From positions 62,001 to 126,000 of the forward strand of contig NZ_JABAGC010000002.1 of assembly GCF_012843905.1 (NCBI RefSeq): a DNA stretch of 64,000 nucleotides, in the 5' to 3' direction. This stretch comes from Clostridium sp. SM-530-WT-3G. Its GTDB lineage: Bacteria; Bacillota; Clostridia; Clostridiales; Clostridiaceae. The translations under genes were made by a program, and so were the position numbers. Of this stretch, positions 54,675 to 63,579 are shown piece by piece. The first letter of the stretch is position 1. Each line of letters begins with the position of its first letter. The notes under the pieces are model-generated. The model was not told where the DNA came from, searched no databases, and saw only the letters and a list, made by a program, of their open reading frames with translations.

Positions 54675-56987
54675 ATGTTAGAAAAAATTAAGAAGATTTT
54701 TACGTCCTATGAACTTCTTCAAGGAAATTATGGAATAGAAAGAGAATCATTGAGAGTAGATAATGAGGGGAGAGTATCTAAGAAACCTCACCCTAGTATA
54801 TTTGGTGATAAAATAAGTAATCAATACATTACTACTGATTTTTCTGAAAGCCAGGTAGAAATGATAACACCACCTCTTAAAAGTCCTCAAGAAGTGTATA
54901 GTTTCAGCAATGCATTATATGATATAACAGCAATGGAACTTGACAGAGATGAGTATTTATGGCCTCAATCAATGCCAAGTATAGTCCCATCTGATGATCA
55001 AATTATAATAGCACAGTATGATGATAGTGAAGCTGGAAAAAATGCAAGGAAATATAGAGAGAAACTTATTAAAAAGTATGGTGGAAAAAAGCAACTTATA
55101 TGTGGAATACATTATAACTTTTCATTTGAAGATTCTTTCTTAAAGAAATTATATAAACATAGTGTACATGAAATTTCATTCAAAGAATTTAAAAATAATA
55201 TTTACTTAAAAATAGCAAGAAATTATTTGCGTTATAGATGGCTTGAAATATATCTTTTGGGTGCTAGTGGAATTGTAGATGAAAGCTATAAATGTGGTGG
55301 ATATGAAGCTTTAAGTGATGAAATTTCATCAAATAGTTTTACAAATGAAGGAGCAATCTCTTATAGGAATAGTGAATGTGGATATAAGAATAATATAGAT
55401 TTATATCCTGATTATTCAAGTACTAATGCATATATTGAAAGCGTAAAAAAATTCATTGATGATGGTATTATTGACAGCCATAAGGAATTATACAGTTCAA
55501 TAAGACTTAAGCCTAAAAATGTCAAAGATTTTATGAAATCTCTTGATGAAGATGGAATAATGTATTTAGAATATAGAAGTATTGATATTAATCCGTTTGA
55601 AAAAGGCGGAATAAGCTTAGAAGATTTAAAATTCCTTCAAATATTTAATTTGTACTTGCTTATTAAAGAAGAATATGATTATAGTAAATGGCAGGAAGAG
55701 GGCGTTATTAATCAAGATAAGATAGCTACATTTGGTCAAAAAAATGTAATGCTAAAAAAGAATGGAATGAATATATCAAGAGAAGAATGGTCATTAGAAA
55801 TATTAAACGAAATTTTACATATTAATGATGAACTTGATTTGAAATTAAGTGATGTAATACTTAACATGATAGAAAAAGTTAAGGATTCAAAACTAACTTA
55901 TGCATATAGATTAGAAAAGCTTGTTAAGGATAAGGGATATATAGAAGCTAATTTAGAACTTGGAAGAAAGTATAAGGAAGAAGCATATAAGAATAGATTT
56001 AAGCTTGAAGGATTTGAATATTTGGAACTTTCTACGCAGATACTTATGAAAGAAGCAATAAAAAGAGGAATAAAGGTAACTGTTCTAGATAAAAGTGAAA
56101 ACTTTATAAGGCTTCAAAAAGGAGAGCATATTGAATATGTAAAACAGGCAACAAAGACATCTAAAGATAATTATGTAACTGTATTAATTATGGAAAATAA
56201 GAGTGTTACTAAACAGGTATTAAGAGAACATAATATAAGGGTTCCGGATGGAATAGAAGTATTTTCTATGGATGAAGCTTATGCAAGAGCTAAAGATTAT
56301 GAATTTAAGCCTATAGTAATAAAACCAAAATCAACTAATTTTGGAACAGGAATAAGTATTTTTAGTGAAGGCACAAGTGTTGAAAATATAATAAAAGCAT
56401 TTGAAATTGCATTTAAGCATGATAATACAGTACTTTTAGAAGAATTTATTAAAGGAAAAGAATATAGATTTTTAGTAATAGATAATAAAGTAGCTGGAAT
56501 ACTTCATAGAGTACCTGCCAATGTTAAAGGTGATGGTATTAAGACTATCAGAGAGCTTGTTGCCATAAAAAATGAAGATCCATTAAGAGGATATCATTAT
56601 GTAACTCCTTTAGAAAAGATAAATTTAGATGAAAATGCAGCATTATTCTTAAAGAATCAAGGAAAAGATTTTGAATACATCCCACAAAAAGATGAAATTG
56701 TGTATTTGAGAGAAAATTCCAATATAAGTACAGGTGGCGATAGTATAGATTATACTGATGATATTCCACAAAAATTTAAAAATATTGCAGTAAATGCATC
56801 TAAAGCAGTTGGTGCCAGAATATGTGGTGTTGATATGATGCTTGAGGATTATAAAGATAAAAACAGTAAATATGGAATAATAGAACTTAACTTTAATCCA
56901 GCAATTCATATTCATTGTTATCCATATAAAGGAAAAGAAAGAAAAATAGGTGAAGAAGTATTAAAAGTTTTAGGATTTATTAAATAA
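54675..56987 (+). CDS. gshAB: Bifunctional glutamate-cysteine ligase / glutathione synthetase
   Basis: GshAB (GshF) makes glutathione in one polypeptide. The N-terminal ~430 residues are an E. coli GshA-like ligase (GNYGIERESLRVD, TDFSESQVEMITPP, MYLEYRSIDINPF). The C-terminal ~280 residues are an ATP-grasp domain (KPIVIKPKSTNFGTGISIF, LLEEFIKGKEYRFLVI, ELNFNPAIHIH). Length 770 matches the fused form of streptococci and some clostridia. A ttaaggagtattggtga site sets the ATG. It is monocistronic with a long terminator. It implies glutathione-based redox buffering in an anaerobe. Confidence 0.96.
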   Translation: MLEKIKKIFTSYELLQGNYGIERESLRVDNEGRVSKKPHPSIFGDKISNQYITTDFSESQVEMITPPLKSPQEVYSFSNALYDITAMELDRDEYLWPQSMPSIVPSDDQIIIAQYDDSEAGKNARKYREKLIKKYGGKKQLICGIHYNFSFEDSFLKKLYKHSVHEISFKEFKNNIYLKIARNYLRYRWLEIYLLGASGIVDESYKCGGYEALSDEISSNSFTNEGAISYRNSECGYKNNIDLYPDYSSTNAYIESVKKFIDDGIIDSHKELYSSIRLKPKNVKDFMKSLDEDGIMYLEYRSIDINPFEKGGISLEDLKFLQIFNLYLLIKEEYDYSKWQEEGVINQDKIATFGQKNVMLKKNGMNISREEWSLEILNEILHINDELDLKLSDVILNMIEKVKDSKLTYAYRLEKLVKDKGYIEANLELGRKYKEEAYKNRFKLEGFEYLELSTQILMKEAIKRGIKVTVLDKSENFIRLQKGEHIEYVKQATKTSKDNYVTVLIMENKSVTKQVLREHNIRVPDGIEVFSMDEAYARAKDYEFKPIVIKPKSTNFGTGISIFSEGTSVENIIKAFEIAFKHDNTVLLEEFIKGKEYRFLVIDNKVAGILHRVPANVKGDGIKTIRELVAIKNEDPLRGYHYVTPLEKINLDENAALFLKNQGKDFEYIPQKDEIVYLRENSNISTGGDSIDYTDDIPQKFKNIAVNASKAVGARICGVDMMLEDYKDKNSKYGIIELNFNPAIHIHCYPYKGKERKIGEEVLKVLGFIK

Positions 56988-56989
56988 TA

Positions 56990-57040
56990 AATAAGATATA
57001 GAAAACAACTATAATTTTTGTTTTCTATATCTTATTTTTT
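56990..57040. terminator. Bidirectional terminator after gshAB
   Basis: A perfect 17-bp stem (56990-57006 with 57020-57036), T6 on the plus strand. Also serves the convergent spore-surface-like gene. Confidence 0.93.
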
Positions 57041-57056
57041 AAACATATAAAAAGTA

Positions 57057-57722
57057 TTAATTATTATTGTTATTTTTAACAGTAATTCTATTAGCAATTA
57101 ATCCAGAATTTCTGTCATATCCTACAGTATAATAGAAATTCTCTTGTGAATCATTGGATTGTATAGCATTTGAGTTTTGTAATAATACATCTCCTTCAGG
57201 TTCAGGAATGAATACATATTGATTTTGAGCTAAAGTTAATTTTATAGATATAACCATAGAATTTTCATAGGCGCAATTTATCATTTTATATGAATCAGAT
57301 TCTATATCTATTGAGTCTATTGAGAAGGATATTTTTGGGTAAGGCTTTTTGTAATAATTATTACTTGTATTAGTAGAATTTTTAGTTTCAGGAAGAATAG
57401 AAAAATTAATAGGAACTGTAGCTGTAAAAGGTATATTTGTATTTAGGTTGCAATTTGTCATATATTCAATTTCCTTTTCAACATATCCTTCTATAGATAA
57501 ATTTGAATTATTGCTTAAGACTGGCTTTGAAAGAAATACTTTATTTGAAAGAGTACTAACATCATTACATGAATCAGAAATGTCTATGTTTGAAGAAATA
57601 GGTATAGATACTTTTACTATTGATAGAACAACGGGGGCTTGTATTACTAATGAGCCTACTCTTCCCATTGGAACATAAAACTCAGCTTGAGTATTATTAC
57701 AATTATTTTTTTTTCTATTCAT
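57057..57722 (-). CDS. Spore-surface-like (DUF3794/CsxC-type) protein
   Basis: A 221-residue protein with a central block typical of the SPOCS/DUF3794-related clostridial exosporium proteins: KVFLSKPVLSNNSNLSIEGY followed by VEKEIEYMT. Before it is an APVVLSIVKVSIPIS strand. It is Asn/Ser-rich with a poly-Asn tail and two cysteines in the N-terminal half. I infer a spore coat or exosporium role from family resemblance and from the neighbouring Cys-rich gene. Two ATGs are possible; 57722 lies 9 nt after aaaagg, whereas 57731 touches it. Confidence 0.65.
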   Translation of the reverse strand: MNRKKNNCNNTQAEFYVPMGRVGSLVIQAPVVLSIVKVSIPISSNIDISDSCNDVSTLSNKVFLSKPVLSNNSNLSIEGYVEKEIEYMTNCNLNTNIPFTATVPINFSILPETKNSTNTSNNYYKKPYPKISFSIDSIDIESDSYKMINCAYENSMVISIKLTLAQNQYVFIPEPEGDVLLQNSNAIQSNDSQENFYYTVGYDRNSGLIANRITVKNNNNN

Positions 57723-57804
57723 TGAGTACATCCTTTTTAGATTTTTAAATACAATATTATGATATTCATTGAAAGGCTTAATGGGAACATTGGAAAATAT
57801 ATTT

Positions 57805-57834
57805 TAATAATAAAGAAGCCCTTGTGAAAGGGCT
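57805..57834 (-). terminator. Intrinsic terminator of the DUF4489 gene
   Basis: agccctt (57817-57823) pairs with aagggct (57828-57834). On the minus strand it is followed by T-rich sequence. Confidence 0.85.
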
Positions 57835-57859
57835 CCTTATAATAAACTCTCTTTTAAAA

Positions 57860-58375
57860 TTAGCAAAGATCTTCAACTGCAAGAGCTGTAAGAGTTGCAT
57901 TAGTTATAGTTACACCAGCTGTAACTGCTATTAAGCTACTAGGATCTATTTCAACTGTATAAGTTACACAATCTTGGCATGTGTTACAGTCGCATTGTTG
58001 GAATGAGAATGATTCAGCTTCTAATACTGCTACTAAATCAGAGAATGTGAATGTTCCACCAATATATTGTGGGCATCCGCAATTAGTTGTTCTGCTAATC
58101 ATAAAGTTTAAGTTTACACCTGCATCAGCTGGTAAGTTTATTTGACAAGTAAAGTGTAATAAAACTTTAGGGCATTCCATTGCACGAGTATCAATAGAAA
58201 CACTAGCAACAGGAATAGGATTGCTTAGAGGTGTAGAGATTACTGGTAATGGTCCTACTCCACCAGATCCACATTTTAATATTGCTTTTCCAGGTTGTTG
58301 GCCACAGCATCTTTCATCTCTTCTACAGCTTCTTCTGTCTGATTCATATCTGCTATCTTCATTTACCATTTTCAT
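57860..58375 (-). CDS. DUF4489-family Cys-rich protein
   Basis: A 171-residue protein with 13 cysteines, matching DUF4489, a family found in clostridia. An Arg-rich N-terminus with RRDERCCGQQ leads to the conserved KAILKCGSGG. A beta-rich body with CPKVLLHFTCQI and NCGCPQYIGGTFTF follows, then a QCDCNTCQDCVTYT cluster. Cys density and family distribution suggest a spore-coat or disulfide-bonded surface role; this is inference. The ATG at 58375 follows ggaggtaaactt; 58396 precedes that site. Divergent from the next gene. Confidence 0.85.
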   Translation of the reverse strand: MKMVNEDSRYESDRRSCRRDERCCGQQPGKAILKCGSGGVGPLPVISTPLSNPIPVASVSIDTRAMECPKVLLHFTCQINLPADAGVNLNFMISRTTNCGCPQYIGGTFTFSDLVAVLEAESFSFQQCDCNTCQDCVTYTVEIDPSSLIAVTAGVTITNATLTALAVEDLC

Positions 58376-58613
58376 AAGTTTACCTCCATATATCATAAGT
58401 TTATTAATTAAAGTTTTTCTTTTGGTTCTGCTTTATAGTATATATATATGAATTTGTTGAAAAATTGTGTCTTTAAAATATGAAAAGTATAATTGGAGGC
58501 TTTTAAAATATTATATGTATAAAATATAATGTATTGATTTATTAATGTGTAATAAATATATGGGAGACATAATATAATAAATTAATAATAATATTAATGG
58601 AGGATGTATGGTT

Positions 58614-58907
58614 ATGAAAAAGAATGTTTTATTAGACATAATAGAGCTTATAAAAAATAAAATTATATATATATTTAGAAAATTAGGCTTAACGATAAAC
58701 AGAATTTTTTGTATAATATATCCATATGTACTTAACATAATGAAAAAAATTGAGTTTGAATTGATAAGAAATGAAGGTATTTATGTCAAGATGACTGATG
58801 AGCAGAAAGAGATAATAAAGAAACTTGCTAGATGTCAGAAAAAGAGCTCTTCTGACTTTGTAAAGTGGGTTATTTTTTCAAAATATATAAATGATTTTAT
58901 AAAATAG
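58614..58907 (+). CDS. Small protein with possible ribbon-helix-helix C-terminus
   Basis: A 97-residue protein. The N-terminal half is basic and hydrophobic (LLDIIELIKNKIIYIFRKLG) without a known domain. The last ~42 residues (IYVKMTDEQKEIIKKLARCQ, then SSSDFVKWVIFSKYINDF) look like a strand followed by two helices, the layout of CopG-type DNA-binding proteins. This is a weak structural guess, not a family match. The ATG at 58614 is 9 nt after ggagga; 58608 is only 3 nt after it. No terminator is seen. Confidence 0.55.
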   Translation: MKKNVLLDIIELIKNKIIYIFRKLGLTINRIFCIIYPYVLNIMKKIEFELIRNEGIYVKMTDEQKEIIKKLARCQKKSSSDFVKWVIFSKYINDFIK

Positions 58908-59061
58908 AAAAATAAAAAATATGATTTTTTTGTAGTCAAAAAGAATAATTTATGATATAAAGAGAACATACTGATTATTTTTGTATAGTAAATATTATTA
59001 TAACATAAAATAATTAGTTAAATGGGTAATGAGAATTAAAAGGTGATGGGAGAAGGTTGAT

Positions 59062-59865
59062 TTGACAGGAATAGTATTATCTTTAAATGAAAAGCGAGAT
59101 TACTATCAAAATGCAGAAGCAGAGTTTGAATTTATGGATTTTAGTACTCTTAAAAAGTATGCAGAAAGAGGAAATGCAAAAGCACAGAATGTGCTAGGTG
59201 ATAGATATTATAATGGCGAAAATGTAGAAATGAACTATGAAGAAGCTATAAGATGGTATAAGAAAGCAGCTAAATCTGGATATGATGTTGCACAATATAA
59301 TTTAGCAGACATGTATTATTGTGGCTTGGGAACACCTAAGAATTATGAAAGTGCTATAAATTTATATGAAAAATCTGCTGTACAGGGAAATGTAAATGCA
59401 ATGTGTAATTTAGGATGTATGTATGAAAATGGTGAAGGTACACCTGTAGATTATATCAGGGCGTTTAAGTGGTATAAAAAAGCAGCTGATATGGATGATT
59501 ATTTTGCACAGTATAATTTAGGTAACATGTATATGTATGCAAAAGGTGTAGAAAGAGACTATACAAATGCGTTTAAATATCATATGAAAAGTGCAAAGAT
59601 AGGATATATGAAAGCACAGAATACTATTGGGTATATGTATGAAGAAGGACTTGGGACTGAAAAAGATTATAAAGCTGCATTAAAATGGTATGAAGAAGCA
59701 GCTAAAATGGAATATGCTTATGCAGAATATAATTTGGGTTCTATGTATTACAATGGAAGAGGTACAGAAAAAGATTTGAGAATATCATATGAATGGTATA
59801 AAAGAGCTGCTCAGCATGGATTAGAAAAAGCAAGAAGTATAATAGAGCAAAAATTTGAAAATTAG
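59062..59865 (+). CDS. SEL1-repeat protein
   Basis: Six consecutive SEL1-type repeats of 36 residues cover about residues 33-250, each with the AQxNLGxMYxxGxGTxKDYxxA pattern, for example AQYNLADMYYCGLGTPKNYE. A ~30-residue N-terminal helix precedes them. No signal peptide or enzyme domain is present. SEL1 proteins act as scaffolds for protein partners; the partner here is unknown. The start is TTG at 59062 after agaaggttgat. Monocistronic with terminator. Confidence 0.93.
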   Translation: MTGIVLSLNEKRDYYQNAEAEFEFMDFSTLKKYAERGNAKAQNVLGDRYYNGENVEMNYEEAIRWYKKAAKSGYDVAQYNLADMYYCGLGTPKNYESAINLYEKSAVQGNVNAMCNLGCMYENGEGTPVDYIRAFKWYKKAADMDDYFAQYNLGNMYMYAKGVERDYTNAFKYHMKSAKIGYMKAQNTIGYMYEEGLGTEKDYKAALKWYEEAAKMEYAYAEYNLGSMYYNGRGTEKDLRISYEWYKRAAQHGLEKARSIIEQKFEN

Positions 59866-59870
59866 ATTTT

Positions 59871-59908
59871 AAGTTTCCTACTAAACTAAGTTTGGTAAGA
59901 AACTTTTT
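59871..59908 (+). terminator. Intrinsic terminator of the SEL1 gene
   Basis: aagtttc (59871-59877) pairs with gaaactt (59899-59905), inside which tac/gta and aaac/gttt also pair, then T5. The remaining gap to asd (about 250 nt) is AT-rich with weak promoter-like boxes (ttgaca at 59990, TAGAAT at 60107). Confidence 0.82.
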
Positions 59909-60157
59909 AATATATTAATTATTTTACTAAAATAATTAGATGTGCTATGATATTTCTGACAAAAAAACTATAAAATGTTGTTTTGGAGGTTGACAATTCT
60001 AAAATAAAATAGCACAATTAAACAAACAAATGAATTATACTATTATAAAGAAGAAACTTTTTATAATTTAATATTTGGGGTATTTGTTTACAGCATATCT
60101 ATAGAATAGAATGCTTAAATTATAGACAAACATAATTGAATAAAGGTGGTTTTTGAA

Positions 60158-61243
60158 ATGGAAAAAAAATTAAGAGTTGGTATTATAGGGGCAACTGGAA
60201 TGGTTGGGCAAAGATTTTTATGCCTATTAGACAATCATCCATGGTTTGAGGTAACTGCACTTGCAGCTAGTAATAGATCAAGTGGAAAAACATACGAAGA
60301 TGCAGTAGGCGATAGATGGAAAATGGCTGTACCAATGGCTGAAAAATATAAGAAAATGATAGTTATGGATGCTGACAATGTAGAAGAAGTCTGTAATAAA
60401 GTTGACTTTGTGTTCTGTGCAGTATCATTAAATAAAGAAGAAACTAAAAAGTTAGAAGAAAGATATGCTAAGTGTGAAACACCAGTTGTTTCAAATAACT
60501 CAGCAAATAGACATGTTGAAGATGTTCCAATGATTATACCAGAAATAAATGGTGACCATGTTAAAGTAATAGAAACTCAAAGGAAGAGACTTGGAACACA
60601 AAGAGGATTTATAGCAGTAAAACCTAACTGCTCAATTCAAAGTTATGTTCCACCATTAACAGCATTAAAAGAGTTTGGAATAGAAAGTGTTGCTGTATGT
60701 ACTTATCAAGCAATTTCAGGAGCAGGAAAAACATTTAATGAAATGCCAGAAATTATTGATAATATAATTCCATATATAGGTGGAGAAGAACAAAAGAGTG
60801 AATTAGAACCACTAAAAATATGGGGGACAGTTGAAAATGGAGTTATAGTTGATGCTAAAGAACCAGTTATATCAGCACAATGTATAAGAGTGCCAGTTGC
60901 TGATGGTCATTTGGCTGCAACATATGTTAAGTTTAAAAATAAGCCTGCTAAAGAACAGATGATAGAAGCTTGGAATAATTATAAAGCTTCTGATATAGTA
61001 TTAAATCTTCCAAGTGCACCAAAGCAGTTTATAAGATATATGGAAGAAGATAATAGACCACAAACAAAGCTTGATAGAGATTATGAAAATGGAATGGGAA
61101 TTTCAGTAGGAAGACTTAGAGAAGATACAATTTTTGATTATAAATTTGTAGGTCTTTCACATAATACATTAAGAGGAGCAGCAGGTGGCGGAGTTTTATC
61201 AGCTGAATATTTAACTGCATGTGGATATATAACTGCAAAGTAG
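60158..61243 (+). CDS. asd: Aspartate-semialdehyde dehydrogenase
   Basis: Reduces aspartyl phosphate, the product of dapG (22743), to aspartate semialdehyde. NADP-binding GATGMVGQR is at 11-19 and the catalytic Cys158 is in KPNCSIQSY; ISGAGKTFNE is the following substrate loop. The 361-residue sequence resembles the archaeal/fungal-type class rather than the ~330-residue Bacillus enzyme encoded beside dapG there. The ATG at 60158 follows aaaggtgg; the GTG at 60146 lies inside that site. No lysine riboswitch or T-box was seen upstream. Monocistronic. Confidence 0.96.
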   Translation: MEKKLRVGIIGATGMVGQRFLCLLDNHPWFEVTALAASNRSSGKTYEDAVGDRWKMAVPMAEKYKKMIVMDADNVEEVCNKVDFVFCAVSLNKEETKKLEERYAKCETPVVSNNSANRHVEDVPMIIPEINGDHVKVIETQRKRLGTQRGFIAVKPNCSIQSYVPPLTALKEFGIESVAVCTYQAISGAGKTFNEMPEIIDNIIPYIGGEEQKSELEPLKIWGTVENGVIVDAKEPVISAQCIRVPVADGHLAATYVKFKNKPAKEQMIEAWNNYKASDIVLNLPSAPKQFIRYMEEDNRPQTKLDRDYENGMGISVGRLREDTIFDYKFVGLSHNTLRGAAGGGVLSAEYLTACGYITAK

Positions 61244-61257
61244 AGTAATATTTAATT

Positions 61258-61305
61258 AATACCTTAGGAAAGAGTAGAAACATTTTATTCCTAAGGTATT
61301 TTTTT
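61258..61305 (+). terminator. Intrinsic terminator of asd
   Basis: aataccttaggaa (61258-61270) pairs perfectly with ttcctaaggtatt (61288-61300), then T5. Confidence 0.93.
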
Positions 61306-61412
61306 ATTTATTTTTAGACTTGATTTAATATAAACATAAGTAAGAAAACTAAAAATAAAGATTCAGATAAGATTATGTATACAGGTGATAACTATAAACA
61401 AAAATAACTTTA

Positions 61413-61421
61413 TGTTATAAT
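61413..61421 (+). promoter_or_regulatory. Extended -10 promoter of the BaiN-like gene
   Basis: TGTTATAAT at 61413-61421, with no clear -35 box. Confidence 0.5.
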
Positions 61422-61456
61422 CATAAGAAACAAATGAAACTTAGGAAGGTGTTTTT

Positions 61457-62662
61457 ATGGCAAAGGTTATAGTTGTCGGTGGAGGGCCAGCTGGAATAAT
61501 GGCATCACTAATTAGTGCAAAAAATAATGATGTTATTTTAATAGAGAGAAATAATGAAATTGGCGCAAAACTTAAGCTTACTGGTGGGGGAAGATGTAAT
61601 ATCACAAATAATAGAGATATTGAAGAGTTTTTTGATAAAATAGTTAACAATAAGAAGTTTTTATATAGTGCATTATATACATTCTCAAATTATTCAATGC
61701 TTGAGTATTTAAATGAACATGGACTTGAATACAAAGAAGAACTTGATCAAAAAATTTATACAAAGAGTGATAAAGCTTATGAATTAATAGAAATGTTTAA
61801 AAATGATTTGAAAAACAGCAATGTTCAAATTAAGTATAATACTAAAGTAACTGATATTATAGTTGAAGATACTATTGTTAAGGGTGTAGTAACTGAAAGT
61901 GGAAATAAAATTTTTGGAGATAAGGTAATAGTGACTACGGGAGGAAAAAGCTTTCCTAACACTGGGTCAGATGGTTCTATGTATGAGGTATTAAAAAAAT
62001 ATGGACACACAATTACTCCTATCTATCCAGCATTAATACCATTGGTTATAAAAGAAGATTTTATAAAAGGTCTTCAAGGTATATCAATGAAAGATGTTGT
62101 TATATCTGCAAAAGTAAAAAAGAAGAAATATGAGAAAATAGGAGATATGATATTTACCCATTTTGGAATTTCAGGGCCAGCTGTATTAAAATTATCATCA
62201 TATATAAATAAAGCATTGGTTGATGGTGAAGTAGAAGTGAATTTAGACTTTTTACAAGATAAGTCGAGAGAAGAATTATCAAATATCATAAGAAGTAATC
62301 CGACAAAAACTGTACTTAATAATTTAAAAGGAACTCTTCCACAGAATTTTTTAAAAGAAATCTTTAATCTTCTTGATTTAGCAGAAGTTAAGGCAAGTGA
62401 TTTAAAGAAAGAAGATGAAAATAAGATTATAGATTATATAAAATCAATGAAACTTACAGCAAGGGAGACTTTATCTATTAAAGCAGCTCAGGTAACAAGT
62501 GGAGGCGTAAGTGTGAAAGAAATAAATTCTTCAAATATGGAATCAAAGATAATCAATAATTTATTCTTTGCGGGAGAAGTAATAGATATAGATGCTGAAA
62601 CAGGGGGATATAATCTTCAAATGGCATTTTCTACTGGGTATTTAGCTGGTAGTGATTTTTAA
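61457..62662 (+). CDS. FAD-dependent oxidoreductase of the BaiN/HI0933 family
   Basis: A flavoprotein with the dinucleotide-binding VVGGGPAGIMASLISAK at the N-terminus, the family-typical GAKLKLTGGGRCNITN, TTGGKSFPNTGSDG, and the C-terminal FAGEVIDIDAETGGYNLQMA that closes the FAD site. Length 401 is typical. BaiN-type enzymes reduce steroid 3-ketones in some gut clostridia, but most family members have no known substrate, so I do not assign one. A taggaaggtg site sets the ATG. Confidence 0.93.
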   Translation: MAKVIVVGGGPAGIMASLISAKNNDVILIERNNEIGAKLKLTGGGRCNITNNRDIEEFFDKIVNNKKFLYSALYTFSNYSMLEYLNEHGLEYKEELDQKIYTKSDKAYELIEMFKNDLKNSNVQIKYNTKVTDIIVEDTIVKGVVTESGNKIFGDKVIVTTGGKSFPNTGSDGSMYEVLKKYGHTITPIYPALIPLVIKEDFIKGLQGISMKDVVISAKVKKKKYEKIGDMIFTHFGISGPAVLKLSSYINKALVDGEVEVNLDFLQDKSREELSNIIRSNPTKTVLNNLKGTLPQNFLKEIFNLLDLAEVKASDLKKEDENKIIDYIKSMKLTARETLSIKAAQVTSGGVSVKEINSSNMESKIINNLFFAGEVIDIDAETGGYNLQMAFSTGYLAGSDF

Positions 62663-62680
62663 GGGGGCTAAAATCTATAA

Positions 62681-62768
62681 ATGATAGCTGAATGGTTAAA
62701 CTAAATATAAAAAAATGTCTTTGTATAAATTTTCTAGATAAATTTATAGTTTAACTTTCAACTATCAT
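62681..62768. repeat. Long imperfect inverted repeat
   Basis: atgatagctgaatggttaaa plus cta (62681-62703) is nearly complementary to tagtttaactttcaactatc plus at (62746-62767), flanking 42 nt. It lies between two convergent genes and could be a terminator-like hairpin or a small repeat element; I cannot tell from one copy. Confidence 0.55.
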
Positions 62769-62807
62769 TAATTTAATAGAGTAATTCATGTCTTAAAACA
62801 TGAGATT

Positions 62808-63419
62808 TTAACTGAATTCCATTCTGTATATAACATACTTATGTCTATGATCTTTTTCATATAATATAGGCATAGGTATTTCTTTTCGAAGTTCAAAGCA
62901 TGTGTAATTTTCTAAGTAATAGATATAGTCATCTTCAGAATAGTACAATATTAAATCTACTGTTCTAGGATTTTCATATACAGAATCAAGAATATTTTCT
63001 ATAACACTTATGAAAATTTGTGAAGAAAATGGATTAAAGAAATAAAATTTATTATCTTTTTTGTCTACTTTATATTCTTGAGCAAGGCAGTTAACAAAAT
63101 TAATATTTTTTGAAGATTTTTTAGTCTTTTTTAAGTAAGAGGTTTTGTTGTCATTACACAATTCAATAAAATAATTATTCATTTCAATTCCTGTCACAGC
63201 ACAATCAAAAAAGTAATTAAGATAAAAGTTAAGCCTGCCTTTTCCACAACCAAAATCTACAACGGTATCCTTAGAGTTAAAATCATAGTTTTCGCATAAT
63301 ACATTAAGCCATTTATATGAAGTTGGCTCATATCTGTGATAATGAAGAGAGTCATAGAATACTTTTTGATCGCCCATAGTTTTTATATTAAGAAGTTTTT
63401 CATAATCTTGTTCAGTCAT
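62808..63419 (-). CDS. Class I SAM-dependent methyltransferase
   Basis: A 203-residue methyltransferase with motif I VVDFGCGKGRL (53-63) and an acidic residue at the end of the second strand (TGIEMNNYFIE). FYFFNPFSSQIFISVIENIL resembles motif IV and post-IV (NPF in place of NPPY/DPPY). Substrate is unknown. The ATG at 63419 follows aaaggatata on the minus strand; the TTG at 63434 is before that site. It is divergent from the next gene. Confidence 0.83.
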   Translation of the reverse strand: MTEQDYEKLLNIKTMGDQKVFYDSLHYHRYEPTSYKWLNVLCENYDFNSKDTVVDFGCGKGRLNFYLNYFFDCAVTGIEMNNYFIELCNDNKTSYLKKTKKSSKNINFVNCLAQEYKVDKKDNKFYFFNPFSSQIFISVIENILDSVYENPRTVDLILYYSEDDYIYYLENYTCFELRKEIPMPILYEKDHRHKYVIYRMEFS

Positions 63420-63579
63420 TATATATCCTTTCAATATATTAAAGTGTATTTGTATGAATTTAAATGTATTAAGTGAAGCATTATTAATATAAATAAATTC
63501 TACATTAACATATGTATTTATGCAAAGAAAAATAATATAATAGTATAGAAGTATACTTGTTAATTAACAGGAGAAACAA

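Noticed and set aside
57732-58470. Sigma-E/sigma-K promoters upstream of the two spore-surface-like genes
   Set aside because: CATA-like -10 strings occur, but no matching -35 at correct spacing; too weak in AT-rich DNA.
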